From the NCBI GenBank assembly GCA_047633195.1, contig JBLIEU010000043.1, forward strand, positions 1 to 19,342: 19,342 nt of DNA. Reading direction: 5' to 3'. The notes under the pieces were generated by a model. That model was not told the origin of the DNA. It saw only the letters and a program-made list of their open reading frames with translations, and did not search any database. Of the stretch, positions 6,630 to 14,276 are shown one piece after another. Origin of the DNA: JAKVAV01 sp047633195. GTDB lineage: Bacteria; Bacteroidota; Bacteroidia; Flavobacteriales_D; Cryomorphaceae. The position numbers were made by a program, and so were the translations under genes. The number at the start of each line of letters is the position of its first letter. The stretch's first letter is position 1.

Positions 6630-7907
6630 TTAAGCCAAAGCTTCATCTTTTTCTGTTTTCTTAATTGCTTGGAGAGCTTGGTCGATATCCCATTTAAGAT
6701 CTTCGGCATTTTCCACACCTACCGAAAGCCTAACCAACTTGCCTGTGATGTTCATTTTTTGCCTTCCTTCTTCTGAAACATCCACGTGGGTCATGGTGGC
6801 GGGATGCTGAGCGAGACTTTCGGTGCTACCCAGGCTTACCGCCAATTTCACAAGAGACAAGTTATTCAAAAATGCAAAGGCTTGTTTCTCACCTCCACAG
6901 ACATCAAAGCTGATCATGGCACCATTGCTTAGGCACTGTTTTTTCATGATTCTATCCATATTTTTGTCCGACTTTCGCATAATCGAAGGATAATACACCT
7001 GTTCTATCAGCGGATGATTGTCCAAATAGGTAGCTAATATTTCTGCATTTTCCGCTTGTTGGGTCATACGTACTTTCAGCGTTTCCAAACTTCTCATAAG
7101 CAACCAGCCAGTCCACGGGCTAGCCATATTCCCTAGAAAGGTGCGCAGTGTTTTTACTCTAACCATAAGTACACTTGAGCCTAAAACAGCTCCAGCGATG
7201 AGGTCACTATGGCCTCCAATGTATTTGGTAGCAGAGTAAACGACAAGGTCTGCACCATGCTTTAAAGGATGTTGCCAAAGCGGTCCCAGGTAGGTATTGT
7301 CTACAGCAAAGATGACAGGCTTCTCTTCCGTACTGTACTTTTGTTTGATTTCTGAAATGGCCTCCAAGTCTATCATGACATTGGTCGGGTTGCCCGGAGT
7401 TTCTGCAAAGATCAAGGTCAAATTTTCTGATAAGCCAGAATCCTCTAGCCTCTGTTCAATTTCTTCTACGGTGTCCAGAGCTGAAAACTCTATCACATTA
7501 ATTTTAAACCGATTTAGTACTTTTTTTGCGAAGTGATCCGTACCTCCATATACGGGAGAGCTCATCAGGAGCAAATCCCCGGGGTTTAGAAACTCGAGCA
7601 TGACCGTGGAAATAGCAGACATACCACTTGCGAATACTGCCGCATCATCAGCCTCATCCCAGAGGCAGAGTCTGCTTTCCAATATTTCTAAATCGGGATT
7701 ATTGATTCGACTATATATTAGGCCCATTTTTTCGTCTGGCTCAGCGTTTTTATGTCCGTAGGCCAATTCAAAAAACCGTTTGCCTTCTTCGGCGGTTTTG
7801 AATTCGAAGGTGCTGGTTTGAAAAATGGGGGATTTTATTGCTCCTTCCGACCATTCAGGATTATAGCCGTGGGACATCATTAAACTTTCTGGCTTGAGTT
7901 TTTTCAT
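6630..7907 (-). CDS. Cystathionine gamma-synthase / gamma-lyase family PLP enzyme (Cys/Met metabolism)
   Basis: This is a 425-residue fold-type I PLP enzyme of the Cys/Met-metabolism family. Visible landmarks are YSRINNP (65-71, phosphate contact from the neighbouring subunit), ASGMSA (93-98), SSPVYGGTDH with Tyr120, ETPGNP (169-174), DNT with Asp203, and SATKYIGGHSD (225-235) with Lys228 as the PLP Schiff-base lysine. Family members make cystathionine, cleave it, or degrade methionine to methanethiol. The methionine gamma-lyase signature Cys (YGCT in Pseudomonas MGL) is Gly here, so classical MGL activity is not supported and the substrate is unresolved. The start MKKLKPESLMMSHGYNPEWS resembles a subgroup usually called 'cystathionine gamma-synthase family protein'. 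It is divergent from an Lrp/AsnC regulator at 8034, suggesting amino-acid-responsive control, and upstream of msrA. Confidence 0.9.
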   Translation of the reverse strand: MKKLKPESLMMSHGYNPEWSEGAIKSPIFQTSTFEFKTAEEGKRFFELAYGHKNAEPDEKMGLIYSRINNPDLEILESRLCLWDEADDAAVFASGMSAISTVMLEFLNPGDLLLMSSPVYGGTDHFAKKVLNRFKINVIEFSALDTVEEIEQRLEDSGLSENLTLIFAETPGNPTNVMIDLEAISEIKQKYSTEEKPVIFAVDNTYLGPLWQHPLKHGADLVVYSATKYIGGHSDLIAGAVLGSSVLMVRVKTLRTFLGNMASPWTGWLLMRSLETLKVRMTQQAENAEILATYLDNHPLIEQVYYPSIMRKSDKNMDRIMKKQCLSNGAMISFDVCGGEKQAFAFLNNLSLVKLAVSLGSTESLAQHPATMTHVDVSEEGRQKMNITGKLVRLSVGVENAEDLKWDIDQALQAIKKTEKDEALA

Positions 7908-7923
7908 GGTAGTAGCGTTTTTT

Positions 7924-7931
7924 CAAAAGTA
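7924..7931 (-). promoter_or_regulatory. Candidate -7 element for the PLP enzyme gene
   Basis: On the minus strand TACTTTTG (7931-7924) is an exact match to the Bacteroidota TAnnTTTG element, 16 bases before the ATG at 7907. I find no TTTG at the usual distance upstream, so the promoter call is tentative; activation by a bound Lrp-type protein would be compatible with a missing -33 element. Confidence 0.35.
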
Positions 7932-7954
7932 TGAAAAGCCTGAATACTATTTAT

Positions 7955-8024
7955 TAGACAGAATAAAATTCTATATTGTGGATAATTAAAGAATAATAAA
8001 TTATAGTAGACTATTTTAATAGAC
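7955..8024. promoter_or_regulatory. Two Lrp-box-like sites in the divergent intergenic region
   Basis: The AT-rich gap between the PLP enzyme and the Lrp/AsnC gene holds two 15-base sites, each matching 13 of 15 positions of the E. coli Lrp consensus YAGHAWATTWTDCTR: CAGAATAAAATTCTA (7959-7973) and TAGACTATTTTAATA (8007-8021). Each contains a short dyad: AGAAT/ATTCT around AAA, and CTATT/AATAG around TT (8011-8022). Three TAGAC direct repeats (7955-7959, 8007-8011, 8020-8024) add to the pattern. The second site ends 12 bases before the regulator's ATG, so binding there could shut off its own expression. A degenerate AT-rich consensus matches easily, which limits confidence. Confidence 0.5.
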
Positions 8025-8033
8025 CTAAAAAGA

Positions 8034-8483
8034 ATGAGCATCTCTCTTGATTCTACAGACTTAGAAATTCTTGCCCTGCTAGAGGCTGATTCCAAACTTC
8101 GAACGAAGGAGATTGCCGCTAGAGTTGGGTTGAGCACAACCCCCGTTTTTGAACGAATCAAACGCTTGGAGCGAACAGGTGTGATTCTAGGTTATCGGGC
8201 TAAAATAAATCGGCAATTTATGGGCAGGAGTATCATGGCCATTTGTTCTATATCGCTGAATCAGCATCGGACGGAGTTTCTGACAAAATTTGAAAAGGAG
8301 ATTGTCGACTTTACCGAAGTCATCGAATGCCTCCACGTTGCAGGCCAGTTTGATTATCTACTTCGGGTGATGACTCCTGATATGGAATCATACCGAAATT
8401 TCGTAACCATAAAGCTAGCTTCATTAAAGAACATAGCTCAGGTAAGAAGCAGTTTTGTAATGACTGAAGTAAAGGCTATTTGA
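8034..8483 (+). CDS. Lrp/AsnC family transcriptional regulator
   Basis: This is a 149-residue protein. Residues about 5-60 form the AsnC-type winged helix-turn-helix (LDSTDLEILALLEADSKLRT, then EIAARVGLSTTPVFERIKRL). Residues about 70-145 form the RAM ligand-binding domain (VIECLHVAGQFDYLLRVMTP through SSFVMTE). Such proteins form dimers to octamers that bind amino acids and regulate amino-acid metabolic genes. It is divergent from the Cys/Met PLP enzyme at 7907, which makes that gene the most likely target; the effector could be methionine, cysteine or a related compound, but that is inference. Lrp-box-like sites in the shared upstream region suggest control of both genes. It is convergent with the gene ending at 8486, with only 2 bases between stops. 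Confidence 0.95.
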   Translation: MSISLDSTDLEILALLEADSKLRTKEIAARVGLSTTPVFERIKRLERTGVILGYRAKINRQFMGRSIMAICSISLNQHRTEFLTKFEKEIVDFTEVIECLHVAGQFDYLLRVMTPDMESYRNFVTIKLASLKNIAQVRSSFVMTEVKAI

Positions 8484-8485
8484 AC

Positions 8486-8947
8486 TTATTGAGGGAAATC
8501 AGCACCCGATTTATTTGGGATATCAGGATTCTCGCTACGTTCTACTTCGGTAACGAAATACTTCGTGTCGCCTCTCCAAGGAAGTACAACGTATTTTTCG
8601 TCGTAACGCAGTCGAATCCTTTCCCCGCTTAGCGCTACTTCTTCGAGTTCTTTGATCAGATTCATTTGATCCTTTTCAATGCTGAACTCAAATGTTTGCG
8701 AAAGTTGATTGTCACTCTTTACGGCACCGAAGCTGAGAAGATCTAATTGACCCTCATGAGTTTTGAATATAGCTCCTTTGCTGCTGACTTTTAGAATTAC
8801 GCCTGCTCTGACCCCAGAGCTGTAAACACCGTAGTAAAAGAAGAACATGACTGCGATAAAAAGAACAACAACTATTGCCAAGAGTCGTCGAAGAAATTTT
8901 TTCGCACCAGATTTTGCCGAGGCCGTTTTTTCAGAGAGAGTTGTCAT
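8486..8947 (-). CDS. Small membrane-anchored Bacteroidota conserved protein
   Basis: This is a 153-residue protein with a cytosolic, Lys- and Ser-rich N-terminus of about 20 residues, one membrane segment at about 22-42 (LLAIVVVLFIAVMFFFYYGV), and an extracytoplasmic part with conserved-looking strands SGVRAGVILKVSSKGAIFKT and YVVLPWRGDTKYFVTEVE. I recognise this as a family common in Bacteroidota; some database entries call it 6-phosphogluconate dehydrogenase, but no dehydrogenase fold or nucleotide motif is present and that name should not be used. The function is unknown. It appears to have its own promoter (8964-8994), so it is probably not part of the 9005-12975 operon. Confidence 0.8.
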   Translation of the reverse strand: MTTLSEKTASAKSGAKKFLRRLLAIVVVLFIAVMFFFYYGVYSSGVRAGVILKVSSKGAIFKTHEGQLDLLSFGAVKSDNQLSQTFEFSIEKDQMNLIKELEEVALSGERIRLRYDEKYVVLPWRGDTKYFVTEVERSENPDIPNKSGADFPQ

Positions 8948-8963
8948 AGGTAAGTATTTACTA

Positions 8964-8994
8964 CGAAATTAGCAATAGAAACAAAAGGTGCAAA
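8964..8994 (-). promoter_or_regulatory. Candidate Bacteroidota-type promoter for the gene at 8486-8947
   Basis: On the minus strand TTTG (8994-8991) is followed after exactly 19 bases by TAATTTCG (8971-8964), a 7-of-8 match to TAnnTTTG. Element spacing and the 16 bases to the ATG at 8947 fit the Bacteroidota primary sigma factor pattern. Confidence 0.5.
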
Positions 8995-9004
8995 GAGGAG
9001 ACGA

Positions 9005-9745
9005 TCAATTGTTGATTTTCATAATGGGAGTCTGATTTGAATTTCCGTTTTGGGTGACAACCAAATAGTAAATCCCACTGGAAAATCCTGCTGTATTCAT
9101 TTGATAGTTCTCGATTCCGTATTCGGGAAAAACACCCTGTTTAACTAGTATTGCTACAGAATTGTAAAGCTGATAATGAATGGGGCCACTACAAAAACTA
9201 CCTACGTTCAATGTGAAATTTGATTCATGTGGGTTTGGGTATACATCCACAAACAGACACTCATCTTGAGTTTCATTTAAACTTGTCACTAAATCTATCA
9301 CGTCAATGCGCATTTCTGCAATACCGTAGCACTCTCCTCCGTAATTTGAAGTGGCAGTCAGTAGAACATATCGTGCAGAATCTCCTGCAAAATTGAAGAG
9401 TTCCTCCCCTTCGTAAAGCGGATCTCCTGGCCCTTCAGCTGCAGTAAATGTTCCTAGGTTCTCCCAGTTTTCCGCATCGAGGCTGTAGTCAACTGTGAAG
9501 CTATGGAAGCCCTCATTCAATCTATCTGGAGCATTTATGTTCCAAAGTTTTCCTTGCCCAAGCTTGTAATCGTGTCTGAGGTCGTACATAATCCAATGAC
9601 CCATACCTTTTTCAGTGTTGGGGTTCTCAGATTCTTCGCAAGAATACCAAGCGTCGTTCCAAGAGGTATTGTGCCTGTCGGGATAGCATTGCGCCAGCAA
9701 TTGCACTGAACCCAAAAGAGCTAATAACAGGATGAGATTTTTCAT
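9005..9745 (-). CDS. Discoidin-like (F5/8 type C-like) secreted protein with T9SS sorting domain
   Basis: This is a 246-residue protein with a Sec signal (residues 1-18, ending QLLAQ). Residues about 25-150 have the discoidin / galactose-binding-like pattern: WNDAWYSCEES, GHWIMYDLRHDYKLGQGKLW, FTVDYSLDAENWENLGTF, ARYVLLTATSNYGG, then IAEMRIDV. Such domains bind carbohydrates or surfaces. After a linker with NETQDECLFVDVYPNP, residues about 165-246 form a Por-type sorting domain (SSGIYYLVVTQNG, ending PIMKINN), so the protein should leave through T9SS. It starts 2 bases after the DUF1501 stop, so translation is very probably coupled. I infer a binding or anchoring role for the DUF1800/DUF1501 products or their substrate; no catalytic motif is visible. 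Confidence 0.8.
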   Translation of the reverse strand: MKNLILLLALLGSVQLLAQCYPDRHNTSWNDAWYSCEESENPNTEKGMGHWIMYDLRHDYKLGQGKLWNINAPDRLNEGFHSFTVDYSLDAENWENLGTFTAAEGPGDPLYEGEELFNFAGDSARYVLLTATSNYGGECYGIAEMRIDVIDLVTSLNETQDECLFVDVYPNPHESNFTLNVGSFCSGPIHYQLYNSVAILVKQGVFPEYGIENYQMNTAGFSSGIYYLVVTQNGNSNQTPIMKINN

Positions 9746-9747
9746 TT

Positions 9748-11157
9748 TTAAGCGCTTTGGTTCATGAATCCTATAGGGTAACCGTTTCCTGGAGTATAGA
9801 AGTTTTGGAGATCGGGGAAGATGTCAAATAGATCGCTTTGAGCTACTCCAAACCACGCTGCTAATTCGGCAAAGTATTCAGAGGCCGATGTGGTCGGGAT
9901 TAATACTCCTCTAGGGAGCATTAGATCGCTGCCCAGTTCAAGTGAAGGTGTCTCGCCGAATATTTGCCCGCCGTTTACCGCCCCTCCCATTACCATTGCA
10001 TTTCCACCCCAAGCGTGGTCGGAGCCATCGCCATTTGAAGTGAGTGTGCGTCCGAAATCGGAAATGGTAAATGTGGTAACATCATTTTCTACCCCGAGCT
10101 CTTCAAGAACACTCATGAATTCACTGAGTGCCGAGTCCAATATTGGTAGTTGCTCTTGCTGAGATTCAAGAATTTCGTCGTGGTGATCCCAGCCACCAAC
10201 ATTGATAAAGAAGGTTTGTCGACCGAACCCAAGCTCTTCACGTGCACCTATCACTTTTGCGATCATTTTTAGTTGATCGGAAAGTGTTGTGTTTGAAAAC
10301 TGGGTATTAAACTCTCCTACAGAAGCCAACGCCTCTTCCATCTCCAGGCTGCCCGCTACAGATTTCTTCATTGTGTTGATGTAGGTTTTTTTGTATATAT
10401 CTGTGTAGTCTCGTTCTAGAATATCATTAATTGCATCATTTCTAACGGTGTGGTAGTTGTTTTGGGTAGCATATCCATCTAATCCAAACTGCCCCGACGA
10501 CTTTATCGAAAATTCATTAGCGTTTTCTCCGCTCTGAAAAAAGTTGTTTCCGCTCAACGATACATTCATTGATAAGTTCTGGTTTGCATTTTGAGATTGA
10601 ATCAAATCGGCCATTCTTCCCGCCCAACCATGCGAGGCTCTCTCACCTGGTCTACCCGTCTGCCAATGCTTTATTTGGTCAGAGTGTGAAAAAAGTCCGA
10701 GAGGAGTCAATGCCGAATTTGCTTCGTATTGTGCCTTGGTAATGGGCTCAATGAGCGTTCCTACATTTGACAGCCAAGCTAGTTTCCCCGAGTTGAAAAG
10801 ACTTCTAGTTTGAGGCATTTCAGGATGCACTCCAAAAAGTTTTCCATTGATAGGGGGGTGGTTCAGTGGTAGAATTTGACTTTGTGGAATGGCTAGATTC
10901 GACCGTGTCGTCAAATACTCATTGTATTCATTTGCACCGCGAGGTATGAGCATATTGTGCGAGTCCGCACCACCTGCCAGTAGTATGCATACCAATGCTT
11001 TGTAGTCGCCGAATTCTTCTTTTTTATCAAGTGTTGCAGCGGCGATTGCCTTCATGTTGACCAAAGAAGAAAGCATGGTTGTGCTTGCCAATGCAGCACA
11101 GCCTGAATTTCTCAAAAATGTTCTCCTGCTCTGAATAGTTTTTTTTGTGGGGCTCAT
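9748..11157 (-). CDS. DUF1501 family protein, Tat-exported
   Basis: This is a 469-residue DUF1501 protein. Residues 10-16 (SRRTFLR) are a textbook twin-arginine motif followed by a hydrophobic stretch ending near MKAIAAA, so it should cross the inner membrane folded. Family landmarks are LAGGADSHNMLIPRG, SHSDQIKHWQTG, GGWDHHDE, ISDFGRTLTSNGDGSDHAWG and MVMGGAVNGGQIFGE. DUF1501 is, to my knowledge, related to the alkaline phosphatase / sulfatase superfamily; the conserved Asp and His in these motifs could form a metal site, but no activity is established. The gene begins 3 bases after the DUF1800 stop and ends 2 bases before the discoidin-like gene. DUF1800-DUF1501 pairs are common in Bacteroidota, Planctomycetota and other Gram-negatives, implying a shared task. 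Confidence 0.92.
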   Translation of the reverse strand: MSPTKKTIQSRRTFLRNSGCAALASTTMLSSLVNMKAIAAATLDKKEEFGDYKALVCILLAGGADSHNMLIPRGANEYNEYLTTRSNLAIPQSQILPLNHPPINGKLFGVHPEMPQTRSLFNSGKLAWLSNVGTLIEPITKAQYEANSALTPLGLFSHSDQIKHWQTGRPGERASHGWAGRMADLIQSQNANQNLSMNVSLSGNNFFQSGENANEFSIKSSGQFGLDGYATQNNYHTVRNDAINDILERDYTDIYKKTYINTMKKSVAGSLEMEEALASVGEFNTQFSNTTLSDQLKMIAKVIGAREELGFGRQTFFINVGGWDHHDEILESQQEQLPILDSALSEFMSVLEELGVENDVTTFTISDFGRTLTSNGDGSDHAWGGNAMVMGGAVNGGQIFGETPSLELGSDLMLPRGVLIPTTSASEYFAELAAWFGVAQSDLFDIFPDLQNFYTPGNGYPIGFMNQSA

Positions 11158-11160
11158 AAG

Positions 11161-12975
11161 TTATTTCTGAATTGCGAAATCAGGACTGATCAGTGTTAAA
11201 TATAATGCGAGTTCAACCCTGTTTTGAAGATGATCTGTTCCAAAGCTCATTTCTTCCAAAGCTCCCTTTATGGTACTTCTGGTCTCAGCACTCATGTTGC
11301 CATCACAAAGGCGCATATCCATCTCATTCACCAATATTTCCGGACTTCTAGCTAGTTCAATCAGGTCATCTTGTTTTAGCGGCACCAAATAATCCAAGTC
11401 CGAAATGGAGAATACACGTTGCTGCTGTCTCGCCCATATATCCGCTTGATTGGCAAAACCAAGTGATGTTACCGAGTTGTGTATTTCGAACTCAGGTGCA
11501 TACAAGCCTTGATCGTAAATATCGCCGTTGGGCTGATAATCGGGTAAATAAAAATTAAATACCGAAGGAGATGACAATGGTAACTGGTAGGTTTCATTTT
11601 CAAAAATAAAGCCCGATGTCCAGTAATTTGAAACATTCTCTCGGTCTACAAATTTTCTAGCCATTTGAATATATCTTCCTACTGGAGATTTAAGTTTTCC
11701 GTTCGATGGTTCTTCTTTCCACAAGCAATCTCTAGCTTCTTCGTGAAGCAATATTTCTTTTACAACAGCAGCTAGATCTCCACGAACTCCATCTCCATTA
11801 TTATTGAAGGTTTGTGCCACATCCAATACATATGAAGGGCTCGGGTTAGACTTCACCAATTGTTGAATCAATCTTCTGGCTATGAACGGCGCTACATTGG
11901 GATGATAGAATAAATAGTTCAATGCCATATCAATATCTTCTTCTCCTGTCTGATCTGCGGGAATCTCTTTATCTCCTAGAATAATCTTCTCACCTTTTTC
12001 ATGATAGTCATCGTACATGACAAGTGGTACTGTGTAATCGAGAATATTGGCCGTAGAGTTAAAATTCAATTCTCTACCATTCTGCACTCCTTCTTCTGTT
12101 ATTGCTCCCGCCCCAAAACCAGTCATCACCTTTGCCATGTTCCTGATATCATCCGCATTGTAGGTTGGGATAGGATCGCCATTGGAGCTTAGCTTCAGGG
12201 TACCGTTTTGCTTAAGTTCAAATAAACCGATTGAAAACAATTGCATGATTTCTCGCGCATAATTTTCATCGGGATAAACATGACTTGCTAAATCTGTCTC
12301 TCTGTTTCGGAAATGACTGAGATATATCCCCATAGCTGGATGATAGGTCACATCTTCGATGAGATCACGATAGTTTCCAAATGAATTTGACATCAGCATG
12401 CTATAGTAAGATGCTGGCCCATCACCATCATTTCTGATATCTGAATCTGTAGAGATTACAAATATTTCACTCAGAGCGAAAGCAACTCTTTGCCTGAGCA
12501 CATCCTTTTTAGCCAGCGCAGCTTGCCACCAAGCAAACTGAAAGTGGACTTCATTGTAGGTGTATTCTGAAGAGGAGCCGTTCACATCTTCGTATCTTTG
12601 TTTTGCAGATAAGTACGTTTGACGCGTTAATGAAAGAAAATTGGTCTGAGGCAATTCGATTTGTACATCAATCCATTCTTCAAAATCGAGTGTCACTGCT
12701 AACTCTTCTATTTGTTTTTGAGTGCCACCAAGAGCAGCTTGATAAAAGAATCTAGCAGCCTCTGCCTCACTCCCTGCTAGCCCTTCACCATTAATCGTTT
12801 GATCTGGAGACGAATTATCCGTCCATTCTGGATCGGAAAAGCTGCTACTCGCACTTATGAGGATGTCTTCTGAATGCCCACCTCCCACATAGTCTGAATA
12901 TGTTTGAACTTGAGCACAAGCTAAGCCAGCGAACAAAAAGGGCAGACATGTTGAAGCGATTTTAAATTTGATCAT
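11161..12975 (-). CDS. DUF1800 family exported protein
   Basis: This is a 604-residue protein with a Sec signal ending LACAQ (residues 1-22). After a Ser- and Asp-rich linker the DUF1800 domain runs from about residue 65 to the C-terminus. Recognisable segments include AARFFYQAALGGTQKQIEEL, FAWWQAALAKKDVLRQRVAF, ALSEIFVIS, ENYAREIMQLFSIGL, YNADDIRNMAKVMTGF and FYHPNVAPFIARRLIQQLV. The family is helical, conserved, and without established biochemistry as far as I know. There is no sorting domain, so it should be periplasmic unless carried out by its partners. It is the first gene of the operon with DUF1501 and the discoidin-like protein, and is divergent from the glycosyltransferase at 13171 across a 195-base gap. 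Confidence 0.92.
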   Translation of the reverse strand: MIKFKIASTCLPFLFAGLACAQVQTYSDYVGGGHSEDILISASSSFSDPEWTDNSSPDQTINGEGLAGSEAEAARFFYQAALGGTQKQIEELAVTLDFEEWIDVQIELPQTNFLSLTRQTYLSAKQRYEDVNGSSSEYTYNEVHFQFAWWQAALAKKDVLRQRVAFALSEIFVISTDSDIRNDGDGPASYYSMLMSNSFGNYRDLIEDVTYHPAMGIYLSHFRNRETDLASHVYPDENYAREIMQLFSIGLFELKQNGTLKLSSNGDPIPTYNADDIRNMAKVMTGFGAGAITEEGVQNGRELNFNSTANILDYTVPLVMYDDYHEKGEKIILGDKEIPADQTGEEDIDMALNYLFYHPNVAPFIARRLIQQLVKSNPSPSYVLDVAQTFNNNGDGVRGDLAAVVKEILLHEEARDCLWKEEPSNGKLKSPVGRYIQMARKFVDRENVSNYWTSGFIFENETYQLPLSSPSVFNFYLPDYQPNGDIYDQGLYAPEFEIHNSVTSLGFANQADIWARQQQRVFSISDLDYLVPLKQDDLIELARSPEILVNEMDMRLCDGNMSAETRSTIKGALEEMSFGTDHLQNRVELALYLTLISPDFAIQK

Positions 12976-13170
12976 CGGGAAATGGGTGTAGATATCTTGC
13001 TTACGTAATAAGCCAATAGGAGTTTCAAGAGATTTTTTCGGAACGTTCTAAATGTTCGCTGATTTGAGATTCAGGTTCATTCTGATCCAATATGTTTAAG
13101 GAAAATGATGTATTCTTGAGGCATGAACGACGTCGATCGAAATGGTTAGCGAGACAAAATATATTTTATT
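12976..13170. other. Divergent intergenic region, DUF1800 operon / glycosyltransferase
   Basis: These 195 bases must hold promoters for both directions, but I find no convincing TTTG/TAnnTTTG pair for either. Short perfect palindromes occur: GAACGTTC (13041-13048), CGACGTCG (13128-13134, sharing bases with its neighbour) and TCGATCGA (13133-13140). A 41-codon reading frame from an ATG at 13092 overlaps the glycosyltransferase start in another frame and looks non-coding. Confidence 0.4.
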
Positions 13171-14226
13171 TTGAAGGTGTGCCTTGTCAACACCAACCGA
13201 AAATGGGGCGGAGGTGAGAAATGGCACCATCTAACTGCTCTTGAGCTCATTAGAAGAGGTCATAAGGTTACAATAATAGCATATCCAGATTCCCCTCTTG
13301 CCAAGGCTTCGAGAGATTCCGTTCTGGTTTTGGAGTTCAAAATCGGTAAGCTTTCTTTTCTTAACCCGTTTATTTATAAACGGTTAATCAAACTTTTCAA
13401 CACCGAGCGATACGATTCGATAATCATGAATTTGCCAAGCGATGTGAAGGCATTTTCAAAACCAGCAGCCAAAGCAGGAATCAAAAAAACGATCTACCGA
13501 AGGGGAATGAATCATCCGATTAAGGCTTCCTTGGTCAATCGGTATTTCTATGCGGATTTTGTCACAGATATCATAGCCAACTCTCACGACGTGAAGCGAA
13601 GTGTGTTCAAATTTATTCCTGAGTTGGAGCAAAAAATTACGGTTATTCCAAATGGCGTAGATCTTTCACAATTGATTGAGAAGAGGTCACCGCGGAAGGA
13701 GAAATTACTGATCGGAAACCTCGGCAGACTGGTAGAGCAAAAAGGCCAATCTGATCTCATCAAGCTGGGATCGCTTTTGAAATTGGAGAAAAAGAAGTTC
13801 CATATCTACATCGCTGGGGAAGGACCCATGCGTGCTGATTTAGAAAATCAGATAAAACTTTCAAACCTGGAAGACCACATTACTCTATTGGGGGAAACGA
13901 ACCCAGCTGAATTCTTTTCTCTTATCGATTACTTCGTTTTTCCATCTCGGTTCGAAGGGCTATCGAATGCTATGCTTGAGGCTTTGCACTGGGGCAAGCC
14001 AATTTTTTGTTACGACTTGGCTTCCAATTCAGAAATTGTAAAGGATGGGATGAATGGATACCTCGTAAAACCATTCGATATCGAGACTCTCAAAATGCGC
14101 TTGATAGAGCTAAATGAAACTCCCGAAAAGTACAAGTTGATGCAGGAAAAGGGACAGGAAATCCTCGAGGCTAAATTCGACTCGAAGAAGCTTTTTGATC
14201 AGCTTGAGGAGCTAATGAAGCCGTAA
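13171..14226 (+). CDS. GT4 family glycosyltransferase, TTG start
   Basis: This is a 351-residue GT-B fold glycosyltransferase. The N-terminal acceptor domain begins MKVCLVNTNRKWGGGEKWHH, with the glycine-rich loop typical of family 4. The donor domain has VIPNGVD (158-164), GNLGRLVEQKG (182-192), IAGEGPM and the EX7E motif (Glu262-GLSNAML-Glu270). It would transfer a sugar from a nucleotide-sugar donor, probably to lipopolysaccharide, exopolysaccharide or a glycolipid on the inner membrane's cytosolic face; donor and acceptor cannot be read from sequence. The only start compatible with the conserved N-terminus is TTG at 13171: no in-frame ATG exists between the stop at 13147 and there. The gene stands alone between two minus-strand blocks, so it is not in an obvious polysaccharide cluster. 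Confidence 0.9.
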   Translation: MKVCLVNTNRKWGGGEKWHHLTALELIRRGHKVTIIAYPDSPLAKASRDSVLVLEFKIGKLSFLNPFIYKRLIKLFNTERYDSIIMNLPSDVKAFSKPAAKAGIKKTIYRRGMNHPIKASLVNRYFYADFVTDIIANSHDVKRSVFKFIPELEQKITVIPNGVDLSQLIEKRSPRKEKLLIGNLGRLVEQKGQSDLIKLGSLLKLEKKKFHIYIAGEGPMRADLENQIKLSNLEDHITLLGETNPAEFFSLIDYFVFPSRFEGLSNAMLEALHWGKPIFCYDLASNSEIVKDGMNGYLVKPFDIETLKMRLIELNETPEKYKLMQEKGQEILEAKFDSKKLFDQLEELMKP

Positions 14227-14276
14227 GAGAAAATCACTTCCCAGCCCATAAAATTTGAATTTGGCGGTGTTTTTTG

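Noticed and set aside
6630..7907. Calling the PLP enzyme methionine gamma-lyase
   Set aside because: The Cys characteristic of methionine gamma-lyase next to the active-site Tyr is Gly here (VYGGTDH), so only a family-level name is justified.
8486..8947. Calling the small membrane protein 6-phosphogluconate dehydrogenase
   Set aside because: That label circulates for this family, but the protein is far too short and has no nucleotide-binding fold or catalytic motif.
13092..13217. A 41-codon plus-strand frame from an ATG upstream of the glycosyltransferase
   Set aside because: It overlaps the glycosyltransferase in another frame, is Arg-rich without pattern, and has no support as a leader peptide.
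14227..14276. Possible bidirectional terminator between the convergent glycosyltransferase and Nramp-like genes
   Set aside because: Only a weak AT-rich AAATT/AATTT pairing is present beside a short T-run; no GC-rich stem.
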